Shown: in pieces, positions 1 to 7,900 of the stretch
Position numbering within the stretch: position 1 is the first letter of the stretch
Layout: each line of letters opens with the position of its first letter
Source: an uncultured Bacteroidales bacterium
Lineage (GTDB): Bacteria; Bacteroidota; Bacteroidia; Bacteroidales; Paludibacteraceae
Assembly: GCA_903929065.1 (NCBI GenBank)
Contig: CAIYTJ010000737.1
Coordinates: 1 to 8,992 of the forward strand
Direction of reading: 5' to 3'
DNA length: 8,992 nucleotides
Position numbers and translations under genes: made by a program
Notes under the pieces: model-generated
What the model was told of the DNA's origin: nothing
Databases searched by the model: none
Seen by the model: only the letters and a program-made list of their open reading frames with translations

Positions 1-150
1 ACACGTTTTTTTAGGTTGTTGTGTGTGTTGAAACATGTTATTAAACATATATATTTTTATCTATCATAAAATCAGACTTATAACCGTGCAGATGTAGTGG
101 AAATGTTGTGGTGAAAAAGGTAGTCGGTAGGGTTTTTGTGAGGGAAATTA

Positions 151-182
151 TTTGTCTGTTGCTTTGACACTATCTATATTTG
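151..182 (+). promoter_or_regulatory. Bacteroidetes-type promoter upstream of the GH3 gene
   Basis: TTTG at 151-154 and TATATTTG at 175-182 match the Bacteroidetes -33 (TTTG) and -7 (TAnnTTTG) elements, with 20 bases between them, close to the usual spacing. Transcription would start around 188-190, giving a leader of about 90 bases before the ATG at 280. That leader contains TTTCCCAAA (193-201), which can pair imperfectly with TTTTGGGGAAA (241-251), so a weak stem-loop is possible. No Shine-Dalgarno sequence precedes the ATG, which is normal for this phylum. Bases 1-150 show no convincing gene tail or other element. The promoter call rests on consensus match and position only. Confidence 0.6.
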
Positions 183-279
183 CATAATCCAATTTCCCAA
201 ATTATCAAAAAAAGAATTTAGGATTTTTGAATTAATCAATTTTTGGGGAAAAGGAATTAATAGTTATACAACAAATTTT

Positions 280-1407
280 ATGATTACAAAGAGGGTTTTA
301 TTTTTGATGATGATTGTGGTTTGTGTTTCGTGTGCACAAACCAAAGATCCGGTTGAACAAAAAATAGACAAACTTATATCGAGGATGACATTGCAGGAGA
401 AGATTGGACAAATGAATCAATTAACAAGTGTAGGTTTGTCAAAGGACATGAAAGCGCTGTTAAAAGAAGGTAACGTTGGTTCTATTCTAAACGAAACTAA
501 TCCCAAAACAATAAATGAACTTCAACGAATTGCAGTAAAAGAAAGCAGACTTGGCATCCCGATTATTTTTGCACGGGATATAATTCATGGTTTCAAAACT
601 ATATTTCCGATTCCGTTGGGACAGGCTGCTACATGGAATCCTGAGCTTGTACAAAGTGGAGCAAGAGTTGCAGCAATAGAAGCAACTTCAACAGGAATCC
701 GTTGGACCTTTGCACCAATGATTGACATTGCCCGTGATCCACGTTGGGGAAGAATTGCCGAATCATGTGGCGAAGATCCATTTTTGACTTCAACAATGGG
801 AACAGCCATGATAAAAGGTTTTCAGGGAGAAAAGCTGTCAGATAAATCGTCACTGGCTGCATGTGCAAAACATTTTGCAGCTTATGGAGCAACTGAAGCA
901 GGAAAAGACTATAATACAACATGGATTCCGGAACTTTTGCTCAGGGATGTTTATTTACCGTCATTTAAGGCTGCAGCAGATGCCGGTGTAGGAAGTTTTA
1001 TGTGTTCATTCAATGATATTAATGGAGTGCCTTCATCCGGAAATGAACATTTAAACAGACAAATCTTACGAACTGAATGGAAATATGATGGTGTGCTAGT
1101 TTCAGACTGGGCCTCAATAGACCAAATGATTAAACATGGAGTCTGTGTTGATCTAAAAGATGCAACTCAAAAAGCTGCAAAAGCGGGAGTGGATATGGAT
1201 ATGATGTCGCATGCATACAGTAACTGTCTGGAAGATTTAGTCAAGTCAGGAGTAGTTTCTGAAAAAATGCTTGATGAATCGGTTCGTAATATTCTTCGGT
1301 TAAAATTCAGATTAGGACTTTTCGAAAATCCGTATGTTGAGGAAAAAGATAAGTTTCCATTTTATTCGGAAGATGCATTGAAAAAAGCAAAACAAACGGC
1401 TATCTAA
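280..1407 (+). CDS. bglX: GH3 beta-glucosidase, N-terminal catalytic barrel fragment (lipoprotein signal)
   Basis: This 375-residue fragment carries the GH3 N-terminal (beta/alpha)8 barrel. Residues 1-17 form a hydrophobic signal peptide ending at VCVSC; Cys18 is a likely lipidation site, although the -3 position is Cys rather than the usual Leu, so lipoprotein is probable rather than certain. The mature protein begins with the family pattern KIDKLISRMTLQEKIGQM. GH3 landmarks follow: RDIIHG near residue 100, RDPRWGR at 152-158, KHF at 197-199, and VSDW with the predicted catalytic nucleophile Asp276. The family hydrolyses beta-glucosidic bonds of oligosaccharides by a retaining mechanism. The acid/base Glu lies in the downstream fragment, so this piece alone should be inactive or poorly active. 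The ATG at 280 is chosen because it gives a complete signal peptide. It is the first gene after the promoter at 151-182. Confidence 0.85.
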   Translation: MITKRVLFLMMIVVCVSCAQTKDPVEQKIDKLISRMTLQEKIGQMNQLTSVGLSKDMKALLKEGNVGSILNETNPKTINELQRIAVKESRLGIPIIFARDIIHGFKTIFPIPLGQAATWNPELVQSGARVAAIEATSTGIRWTFAPMIDIARDPRWGRIAESCGEDPFLTSTMGTAMIKGFQGEKLSDKSSLAACAKHFAAYGATEAGKDYNTTWIPELLLRDVYLPSFKAAADAGVGSFMCSFNDINGVPSSGNEHLNRQILRTEWKYDGVLVSDWASIDQMIKHGVCVDLKDATQKAAKAGVDMDMMSHAYSNCLEDLVKSGVVSEKMLDESVRNILRLKFRLGLFENPYVEEKDKFPFYSEDALKKAKQTAI

Positions 1408-1416
1408 AGTGCAGTT

Positions 1417-2508
1417 TTGTTGAAAAACGAAAACAACACATTGCCATTAACTGAAAAGGTTAAAACAGTGGCTGTATTAGGACCATTATCAGATTCTCCA
1501 GCCGATCAATTAGGAACCTGGTGTTTTGATGCTGAACCAAGTCATAGTATTACTCCGCTTGTTGCGATTCAAAAGGAATTTGGAACTAAAATTAAAGTTA
1601 TTGCTGAAAAAGGACTCACCTTTAGCCGGGATACCAATCCGCAGGGAATTGCAAGAGCTGTGGCTGCTGCCAAAAAAGCTGATGTAGTTTTACTTTTTTT
1701 GGGTGAAGAAGCCATTTTATCAGGTGAAGCGCATTGTCGTGCCGATATTGGATTACCGGGAGCACAACCGGAACTTATTTCAGCATTGAAAAAGATTGGA
1801 AAACCAATAGTTACAATTATAATAGCCGGAAGACCTCTTACAATTGATAAACAAGTTCAACAATCTGATGCATTAATATATGCTTTTCAGGGTGGAACAA
1901 TGGCAGGTCCTGCGTTGGCAGATTTAATTTTTGGGAAGGCAGTTCCATCGGGAAAATTACCAGTTACCATACCACGAATGGTGGGGCAGATACCAATCTA
2001 TTATTCACATAAAATGACTGGTCGTCCGGCAAAAGATATTTGTATGATTGATAATATTCCAATAGGTGCTTCACAAACTTCAATTGGGAATTCAAGTTAT
2101 CATTTGGATGCCGGTGATTGTCCGTTATTCCCGTTTGGGTTCGGTTTATCATATACTACCTTTAATTATTCAGTTTTAAAGCTTTCAAAACAAGAAATAT
2201 CAAAAAACGAAACGCTGAAAGTTGAATGCAATATCACTAATTCCGGTAAATTTGATGCTGCTGAAGTTGCTCAACTCTATGTTCGTGATTTAGTCGGTTC
2301 CTTAGCCCGTCCGATAAGAGAATTAAAAGGATTTCAAAAAATATTCCTGAAAGCCGGTGAAACGAAAACCGTAAGTTTCACTTTAAATGCCGATCAGTTA
2401 TCGTTCTGGAATGCCGATTTGGTAAAACGAACAGAACCCGGTGATTTTCAGGTTTGGATATCATCTGACAGTCAAAGCGGAAAACCAGTTACTTTTAAAT
2501 ATAAATAA
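1417..2508 (+). CDS. bglX: GH3 beta-glucosidase, C-terminal sandwich and FnIII-like fragment
   Basis: This is the same-frame continuation after the TAA at 1405. The nominal start is a TTG at 1417 with no ribosome binding site, so it is probably not a true start; the sequence is the remainder of the same enzyme. It opens with LLKNENNTLPL, the usual start of the GH3 C-terminal alpha/beta sandwich. GEEAILSGEAHCRADIGLP follows, with Glu104 of this fragment (Glu483 in read-through numbering) the likely acid/base residue by analogy with other GH3 enzymes. Then come GKPIVTIIIAGRPL, SGKLPVTIPR and FPFGFGLSYTTF, and a C-terminal FnIII-like domain (EVAQLYVRD ... RPIRELKGFQKI ... ELSFW-like block). It lacks a signal peptide, so separate translation would leave it in the cytoplasm, away from the barrel half. 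It ends 32 bases before the next gene and is probably co-transcribed with it. Confidence 0.8.
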   Translation: MLKNENNTLPLTEKVKTVAVLGPLSDSPADQLGTWCFDAEPSHSITPLVAIQKEFGTKIKVIAEKGLTFSRDTNPQGIARAVAAAKKADVVLLFLGEEAILSGEAHCRADIGLPGAQPELISALKKIGKPIVTIIIAGRPLTIDKQVQQSDALIYAFQGGTMAGPALADLIFGKAVPSGKLPVTIPRMVGQIPIYYSHKMTGRPAKDICMIDNIPIGASQTSIGNSSYHLDAGDCPLFPFGFGLSYTTFNYSVLKLSKQEISKNETLKVECNITNSGKFDAAEVAQLYVRDLVGSLARPIRELKGFQKIFLKAGETKTVSFTLNADQLSFWNADLVKRTEPGDFQVWISSDSQSGKPVTFKYK

Positions 2509-2540
2509 CTTTCAATCAATAAACAATTAAAAATTACATT

Positions 2541-4838
2541 ATGAGAACTTCAACTCTTAAAAAAATGGCGGTGATAGCATGCATTTCGCTGCTTTCGGGA
2601 TTTACAACACTTAGTGCTGTAACTCATGGTTCTATCAGAGGTTTAGCAGTTCCACTTTATGCACAGGGTGCAGTTGGTGGTGCAGTTGCTCAACCTATTG
2701 CAACTACTTCTTGTAATCTTGATTACAAAGTAGTAACTAAAGGCACAAAAAGCTGGGCATCGTTACATTTTAACGGTACGTCAGCGGTTGATCTATCAGC
2801 AGGTTGGACAACACAACTTCGCTACTGGAGCGCCGCCAATGCCAAAACAGAAAATAATTTGACTACTTTTCTGGATGCAACAAATAAAAATGTTCAGGGA
2901 ACAGCAACAAATGCTATTCCAGCAAGTCCAATGAATATTTCAATTTTTCAGGCGCTTGTTGGACTTGGTTATGCTGAAACACTCTTAATTCCTTATGATG
3001 TAACTGCAAAAAACAGTCCGACTCCAGGTGATGTAACTGCTCCAACATTAACTTCTTGTAATGCTGTAACAACTGAAACAACCGCAGCCTTAACTTTTAC
3101 TGGTTCTGATGACAGCGGTGACTTATTTTATTATATAGTTGATGCTGCTCATGGAATAGAAGAATTTGCTCTTGCCAGTACATTTGTGTTAAATGGATTA
3201 ACACCTTTAACTACTTACAATCTTACAATTACACCAATAGATTTTAATGGAAATGAAGGAACACCTCTTGCCAAATCATTTACAACTGGTGGTTTAGTTC
3301 AAATTACTTCAGGCATCGCCCAGGATATCAAATTTGCAATAAAAAGTACGACTACACAATTAGAATATTATTATGAATATACAGATCCAACCAAACGATT
3401 TAACGGTGCAACGTTAGGTATTACACCTGCCGGCGGCACTGCTTTTGATGTTTCTCCTACAATTAGCCCAGATAGTACATATTGTTATGGAACAACTAAC
3501 GATGCAAGAATTGCAAGTAAAATTATTGCATTGAATTTTAAATACTTTACATACAAATTGCCAATTGATTATACTCAATGGGTAGTTGCAAATTCAACAA
3601 TTACATCAGGTACATTAACAGGTACTGTAATAAAACACCAAATGGGTAGCGGACCATCAGCAGCTGAAACAGAAGCTGTGGCACCGGTTTTAAATAGTGT
3701 AACACTGGCTGATGCAGCTTCAAGTTATATTAAATTAAATATTAATGGAAGTGACAATAGTGGCACAGTTTATTACACTATAACTGGCGCCAAATCAACT
3801 GTAAATTCTTATCGAACAGGAAATTACTTCCTTACAGCAATTGACCCGGGGAAAGTATATAATCTGACTGTAAAACCATATGATTTATCGGGAAATACTG
3901 CAGCAGCTAAAACTCTAACTGTGAAAACTATGAATGCCCGTAGCAATATAAAAGACAGTACAACAACAGCTTATAACACACTTGTTCTACCGGTTGCTCC
4001 AGGAGGTGAATTGGTAACTATTATTAAACAATCAGGGAATACCCTTACTCTTGGATGTACAACTAAATCGTTACTTATTCCAGCAGGAGCGAGTAGAAAT
4101 AAAATATTTAACAATCCAACAATAGTAATTAATGGTACATCTTATCCTCTGACTTTGGATGCAAGTAATATGACAGCAACTGTTACATTTAATGGAACAA
4201 TTGGAACTACAGCAATTGCTACGGGTACATTATTTAGTGTGAAATGGTCTGTTTACTGGGGTGCAGCAGGAACTGGTGGAATTCCTGCTGGTGGTAATTA
4301 CTTCACTGGTACATTTACTTATGTTGTTGGTGATACCGGTCAAACAGATATAACCGGACCTTCGACTCCTGCGCTTACATTAACCGGAAGTTCGCTAACT
4401 TGGCCAGCTTGTACTGATGATTTAAGTGGCGTAAAAAGTTATATTGTAACTGAAACAGGACAAACTCCGGTTACTGTGTTTGACTTAGGTGGTGCAACAT
4501 TTAGTTATACTATGGTTAGCCCTACAGCTGTCGTAAGAGTTCAGGCTGTTGATTTTGTTGGAAATAAATCGCTTATTGCATCTAAAAATGATACCGGTAC
4601 TGCAAATCAGGAAATAGGTGTTAACTCATCGGTTATTTACCCAAATCCAGCTACCGATAGAATTTATATTTCAGGAGAAGTTACAGAAGTTGCTTTGTAT
4701 TCACTACAAGGTCAACAGGTTTGTTCGGTAAAAAATTCAAACACCTTAAATGTTTCCTCATTTGCCAAAGGTTTGTATTTAGTAAAAGTTACTGACAAGC
4801 TTGGTAATCAACAATCTTCAAAATTAGAAATTCGCTAA
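2541..4838 (+). CDS. Secreted modular T9SS-cargo protein with three FnIII-like domains, function unknown
   Basis: This 765-residue protein has no recognisable catalytic domain. A Sec signal peptide spans residues 1-26, with predicted cleavage after TLSA. Residues about 57-155 are unassigned and rich in Trp, Tyr, Asn and Thr. Three FnIII-like modules lie at about 164-250, 378-464 and 603-680. They share DxxAP or DITGP openings, a central (S/T)DDSG, SDNSG or DDLSG loop, and a late D(F/L)xGN motif. Between them, at about 251-377 and 465-600, are two unassigned beta-rich regions. Residues about 690-765 are a type A T9SS sorting domain: VIYPNPATDRIYIS, then ALYSLQGQQV, SSFAKGLYLVKV and the C-terminal KLEIR. 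The protein should cross the inner membrane by Sec and the outer membrane by T9SS, ending on the surface or outside. It sits 32 bases after a GH3 gene and before a second one, suggesting a glycan-binding or adhesion role; that is inference from context and architecture. The ATG at 2541 gives a complete signal peptide. Confidence 0.85.
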   Translation: MRTSTLKKMAVIACISLLSGFTTLSAVTHGSIRGLAVPLYAQGAVGGAVAQPIATTSCNLDYKVVTKGTKSWASLHFNGTSAVDLSAGWTTQLRYWSAANAKTENNLTTFLDATNKNVQGTATNAIPASPMNISIFQALVGLGYAETLLIPYDVTAKNSPTPGDVTAPTLTSCNAVTTETTAALTFTGSDDSGDLFYYIVDAAHGIEEFALASTFVLNGLTPLTTYNLTITPIDFNGNEGTPLAKSFTTGGLVQITSGIAQDIKFAIKSTTTQLEYYYEYTDPTKRFNGATLGITPAGGTAFDVSPTISPDSTYCYGTTNDARIASKIIALNFKYFTYKLPIDYTQWVVANSTITSGTLTGTVIKHQMGSGPSAAETEAVAPVLNSVTLADAASSYIKLNINGSDNSGTVYYTITGAKSTVNSYRTGNYFLTAIDPGKVYNLTVKPYDLSGNTAAAKTLTVKTMNARSNIKDSTTTAYNTLVLPVAPGGELVTIIKQSGNTLTLGCTTKSLLIPAGASRNKIFNNPTIVINGTSYPLTLDASNMTATVTFNGTIGTTAIATGTLFSVKWSVYWGAAGTGGIPAGGNYFTGTFTYVVGDTGQTDITGPSTPALTLTGSSLTWPACTDDLSGVKSYIVTETGQTPVTVFDLGGATFSYTMVSPTAVVRVQAVDFVGNKSLIASKNDTGTANQEIGVNSSVIYPNPATDRIYISGEVTEVALYSLQGQQVCSVKNSNTLNVSSFAKGLYLVKVTDKLGNQQSSKLEIR

Positions 4839-4847
4839 TTTCAAGAT

Positions 4848-4895
4848 ACAGAAGAGATAAATTTAAATTTATCTCTTCTGTTCTTTTTCTTTTTT
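4848..4895 (+). terminator. Rho-independent terminator after the T9SS protein gene
   Basis: Bases 4848-4881 are a perfect 34-base palindrome: ACAGAAGAGATAAATTT followed directly by its reverse complement. It begins 10 bases after the TAA at 4836-4838. A T-rich run (TCTTTTTCTTTTTT, 4882-4895) follows. The folded RNA would have a stem of about 14-15 base pairs with a small AT loop. This is the normal form of an intrinsic terminator and marks the end of the unit that starts at the first GH3 gene. The symmetry means it could form a hairpin on either strand, but only the + strand has the U-tract in the right place; no minus-strand gene is seen downstream. Confidence 0.85.
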
Positions 4896-4933
4896 CATTA
4901 TAAAAAAACAAATCAATTCTCTGTAAGATTTAG

Positions 4934-4969
4934 TTTGTTTTTAAAAGTATGGTAAACATCATACATTTT
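4934..4969 (+). promoter_or_regulatory. Weak candidate promoter for the second GH3 gene
   Basis: Because a strong terminator precedes it, the second GH3 gene probably needs its own promoter in the 100 bases 4896-4994. The best candidate is TTTG at 4934-4937 with TACATTTT at 4962-4969, which matches seven of eight positions of TAnnTTTG including its fixed bases except the last. The 24-base gap is longer than usual. A short inverted repeat, GTATG (4947-4951) with CATAC (4960-4964), overlaps it and could be a regulator site or chance. The rest of this gap is AT-rich with no other recognisable element. Confidence 0.25.
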
Positions 4970-4994
4970 TTTATTTTTCAAAAAACCTGAATTA

Positions 4995-7900
4995 ATGAAA
5001 TTGTCCGCTATCGCTAAAAAGTTATTATATCTTTTCTTCATCTTTTTTTCTGGTCTTCAGATTTCTGCTCAATCGCTTTTAGACAAGAGAATTAATGAGT
5101 TAGTGGATGCTATGACTACTCAGGAAAAAATAAACCAGCTTATCAACAGCAGTTTTGGTGGAACTCCTTCGAATACTCGTTTGGGAATTCCGGGATTTGC
5201 TATGGATGATGGCCCACACGGAGTTCGTTTTGCAGCGGATCGAAATGGACGATCAGCCACCGCTTTTCCAACCGGAATCGCCATGGCGTCAACCTGGGAT
5301 CAGGATATTGCTTTGAAAGTAGGCGAAGCTATGGGAGTTGAGTTTTGGGCATTTAACCGGAACGAACAATTAGGACCTTGTATTGATATTTGTCGCGATC
5401 CTCGTGGCGGCCGTTCTGCCGAAAGTGGTGGTGAAGATTCTTATCTGGCGGGTAATATTGGTAAATCCGTTGCCATTGGCATTCAGAAAAGTCCAATAAT
5501 AGCTACAGTAAAGCATTTTATGGGCGAAAGCAAGCAATCGAACAGATTTAATATGAATGTACTAGTTACTGATCGCTGGTTGATGGATTTTTCGGGATAT
5601 AATTTCCGTGAAGTTGTACAGGAAGCCGGAGTAATGAGCGTGATGGGTGCTTATAACCTGATAAACGGTGATAAAGCGTGTGAAAGTACACTTTTATTGA
5701 ACACCATTTTAAGACAACGTTGGGGTTATCCTTTTTATGTTGTTTCGGATTGGGGTGCAATTAATACTTCTCAAAAAGCATTACAAGCAGGAACTGATAT
5801 TTGCATGGGAGCAAATAATTATGCTAATGATTTGCCCGGATTGGCTTCAAGTGGTGCAATAACTACTGCCGATTTGGATAATGCGGTTAAACGCATTTTG
5901 AGAACAAAGATATTGAATGGTATGATGGATTATTTTCCGGTTGGAAATGCGACTTATGCTAAGACTGCTGATATTAATGCAACGAATAAACTGGCAGCTC
6001 AGAAATCAATCATTTTATTGAAAAATGAAAAAAAATCGGATGGAACTCCGATACTTCCATTGAAAAAAACAGTGAAAGTCGCTATAATTGGACCAAATGC
6101 CGTTCCATCCAACTTAAATTGTTACGGAAGCAGCGAAACTTTTCCGCCTTATGCCATCAGTTTAAAAACAGGAATCGAAAATAAGATCGGAGCTGCAAAT
6201 GTTTCTTACACATTAGGTTGCGATATGAATTCTGATGTTAGAACCGATTTTCCAGCAGCTTTATCACTTGCAGCAGCTGCCGATGTGGTCATTTTTGCCG
6301 CAGGCTTAGATGCAACTCAGGAAGGTGAAGGATACAATACCGGTAACGACCGGAAAAGCGGTTCGATAAATCTACCGGGGCAGCAAATGTTGTTGATTAA
6401 ACAATTGGCTGCTGTAAATCCGAATCTGGTTGTAGTTGTACAAAGCGGTGGTGTTTGCGGAATGAATTATTGCATTTCAAATATCAAAGGATTGGTTTAC
6501 TCGTTTTACGCCGCTCAGGAAGCCGGTACAGCCATTGCCGATGTGCTTTTTGGCGATTACAATCCGGCAGGGCGTATGCCTGTAACCATGCCAAAACAAG
6601 ATGCCGACCTTCCATCGTGGGTTGAAGATAATTTCCGGAAATTCACGGATAACCTGGACGGTGGATACAGGTGGTTCGATGAAAAAAATATTACACCGGA
6701 ATTCGCTTTTGGTTTCGGATTGAGTTATACCACTTTTGCATATAGCAATATGGTAGTTTCATCTGTTTCCATTGCCGGACAACCATTCACTGTTTCGGTT
6801 GATGTTACCAATACCGGAAGCATTACAGGCGAAGAAGTTGCGCAATTATATCTAACTTCACCATCCTCAGCCGATGTTTGGATGCCCAAAAAACAATTAC
6901 GCGGATTTCAACGAATTGCTTTGAATGCCGGTGAAACGAAAACAGTAACCTTTAAATTGAATGCCGAAGATTTCTATTTTTGGAATGGCATAAAATATCA
7001 GGCACAATCCGGAAATTTCACCTTGAAAGTAGGCGGCTCCTCTGATAATTTACCGCTTTCGCAAAATATTGTATTAAGTGATGCCGATCAAAAACCGGAT
7101 TTAAGAATTACTCAGATTTTCACTATGCCGCGTTATCCACTGGCCGGGCAACAAGTGAGTTTTTATGCTTTAGTGAAAAATCAGGGAAATGGAACAAACT
7201 CAACCGGTTCTCCATTCAAAATAGATTTTAAAATAAATGGCGTTAAAGTGGCAAGTTCTGATAATGTCACCACTGCCATTGCTCCCGGACAAGTGCAATT
7301 AATTGCCTCCACCGGTGTTTGGACAACTGATCAGGTTGGAAAATCGACACTTTCGGGTGATCTTGCCTTTAATGCCGGAGCTTCACAGGAATGGGATGCT
7401 ACCAATAATAATTTTACACGAAATTATGAAGTTTTTGATCCGGCATTGGATCCTAAAATATCAAATCTGGCTTATCTGAAACCCGTTAAAACATCTTCTG
7501 ATAATGGAACCAATATCGCTGCAAATATGGTTGATGGTGACATGACAACCCGTTGGGAATCCGGAAAAACCGATAATGAATCGGCCACGATTGATTTGAA
7601 ACTTATTGCTGAAATTAAGAAAATAAGTATAAGTTGGGAAGCTGCTTATGCTAAAAGCTATAAAATAGAATGCTCGTTGGATGGTTCGACGTGGACATTG
7701 TTGAATAACATAACAACAGGTGCCGGTGGCACAGAATCCTATACGATCAATTCGGTGCAGGGACGCTATATTCGGATTACCTGTTTACAACGGGTTCCCA
7801 TAAATAATATTTTATACGGATTTTCGATTTACGAAGTAGTTGTGAACGGAAATATTCTTCAAACTTTCCCAGATGTCCAAATTGCACCTGTCGAATCTCA

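Larger units (their letters stand above)
280..2508 (+). pseudogene. bglX: BglX-like GH3 beta-glucosidase interrupted by an in-frame TAA
   Basis: Reading frame 280-2508 is continuous apart from one TAA at 1405-1407; both parts lie in the same frame with no insertion or deletion. Read through, it gives about 742 codons, the normal length of BglX-type GH3 enzymes, with all expected blocks in order. The codons around the stop read KQTAI-stop-SAVLLKN, where the family has a charged or polar residue before S(I/V)VLLKN. The second GH3 in this window has KLAAQKSIILLKN, so the aligned codon there is AAA, one substitution from TAA. Both neighbouring genes end in TAA, so TAA is not reassigned. A recent nonsense mutation or a sequencing error fits best. 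The two fragments are annotated separately. A functional split enzyme or readthrough is possible but less likely, because the C-terminal part has no signal peptide of its own. Confidence 0.75.

Noticed and set aside
1..150. Possible tail of an upstream gene or a small RNA
   Set aside because: All three forward frames reach stops quickly, no conserved motif is visible, and the GT-rich and AT-rich runs look like ordinary intergenic sequence.
585..922. Two minus-strand open frames of 74 and 97 codons inside the first GH3 gene
   Set aside because: They lie opposite a clear GH3 coding frame with conserved motifs, have no start signals or recognisable domains, and are shadows.
1405..1407. Genetic-code reassignment or selenocysteine/pyrrolysine-type recoding at the internal stop
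   Set aside because: The codon is TAA, which is not used for either known recoding amino acid, and both intact upstream reading frames here end with TAA as a normal stop.
1964..2152. Minus-strand open frame of 62 codons
   Set aside because: It is antisense to the GH3 C-terminal domain (SGKLPVTIPR to GFGLSYTTF) and shows low-complexity, non-protein-like composition.
4981..5050. Possible one-base frameshift within the signal peptide of the second GH3
   Set aside because: Counting from the left puts the ATG one base away from the frame of the rest of the gene, but the signal peptide reads smoothly into the mature protein, so I attribute this to miscounting in an A/T-rich line. A direct translation from 4990 would settle it.
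5566..5760. Minus-strand open frame of 64 codons
   Set aside because: It is antisense to the catalytic barrel of the second GH3, across the nucleophile motif; no independent evidence supports it.
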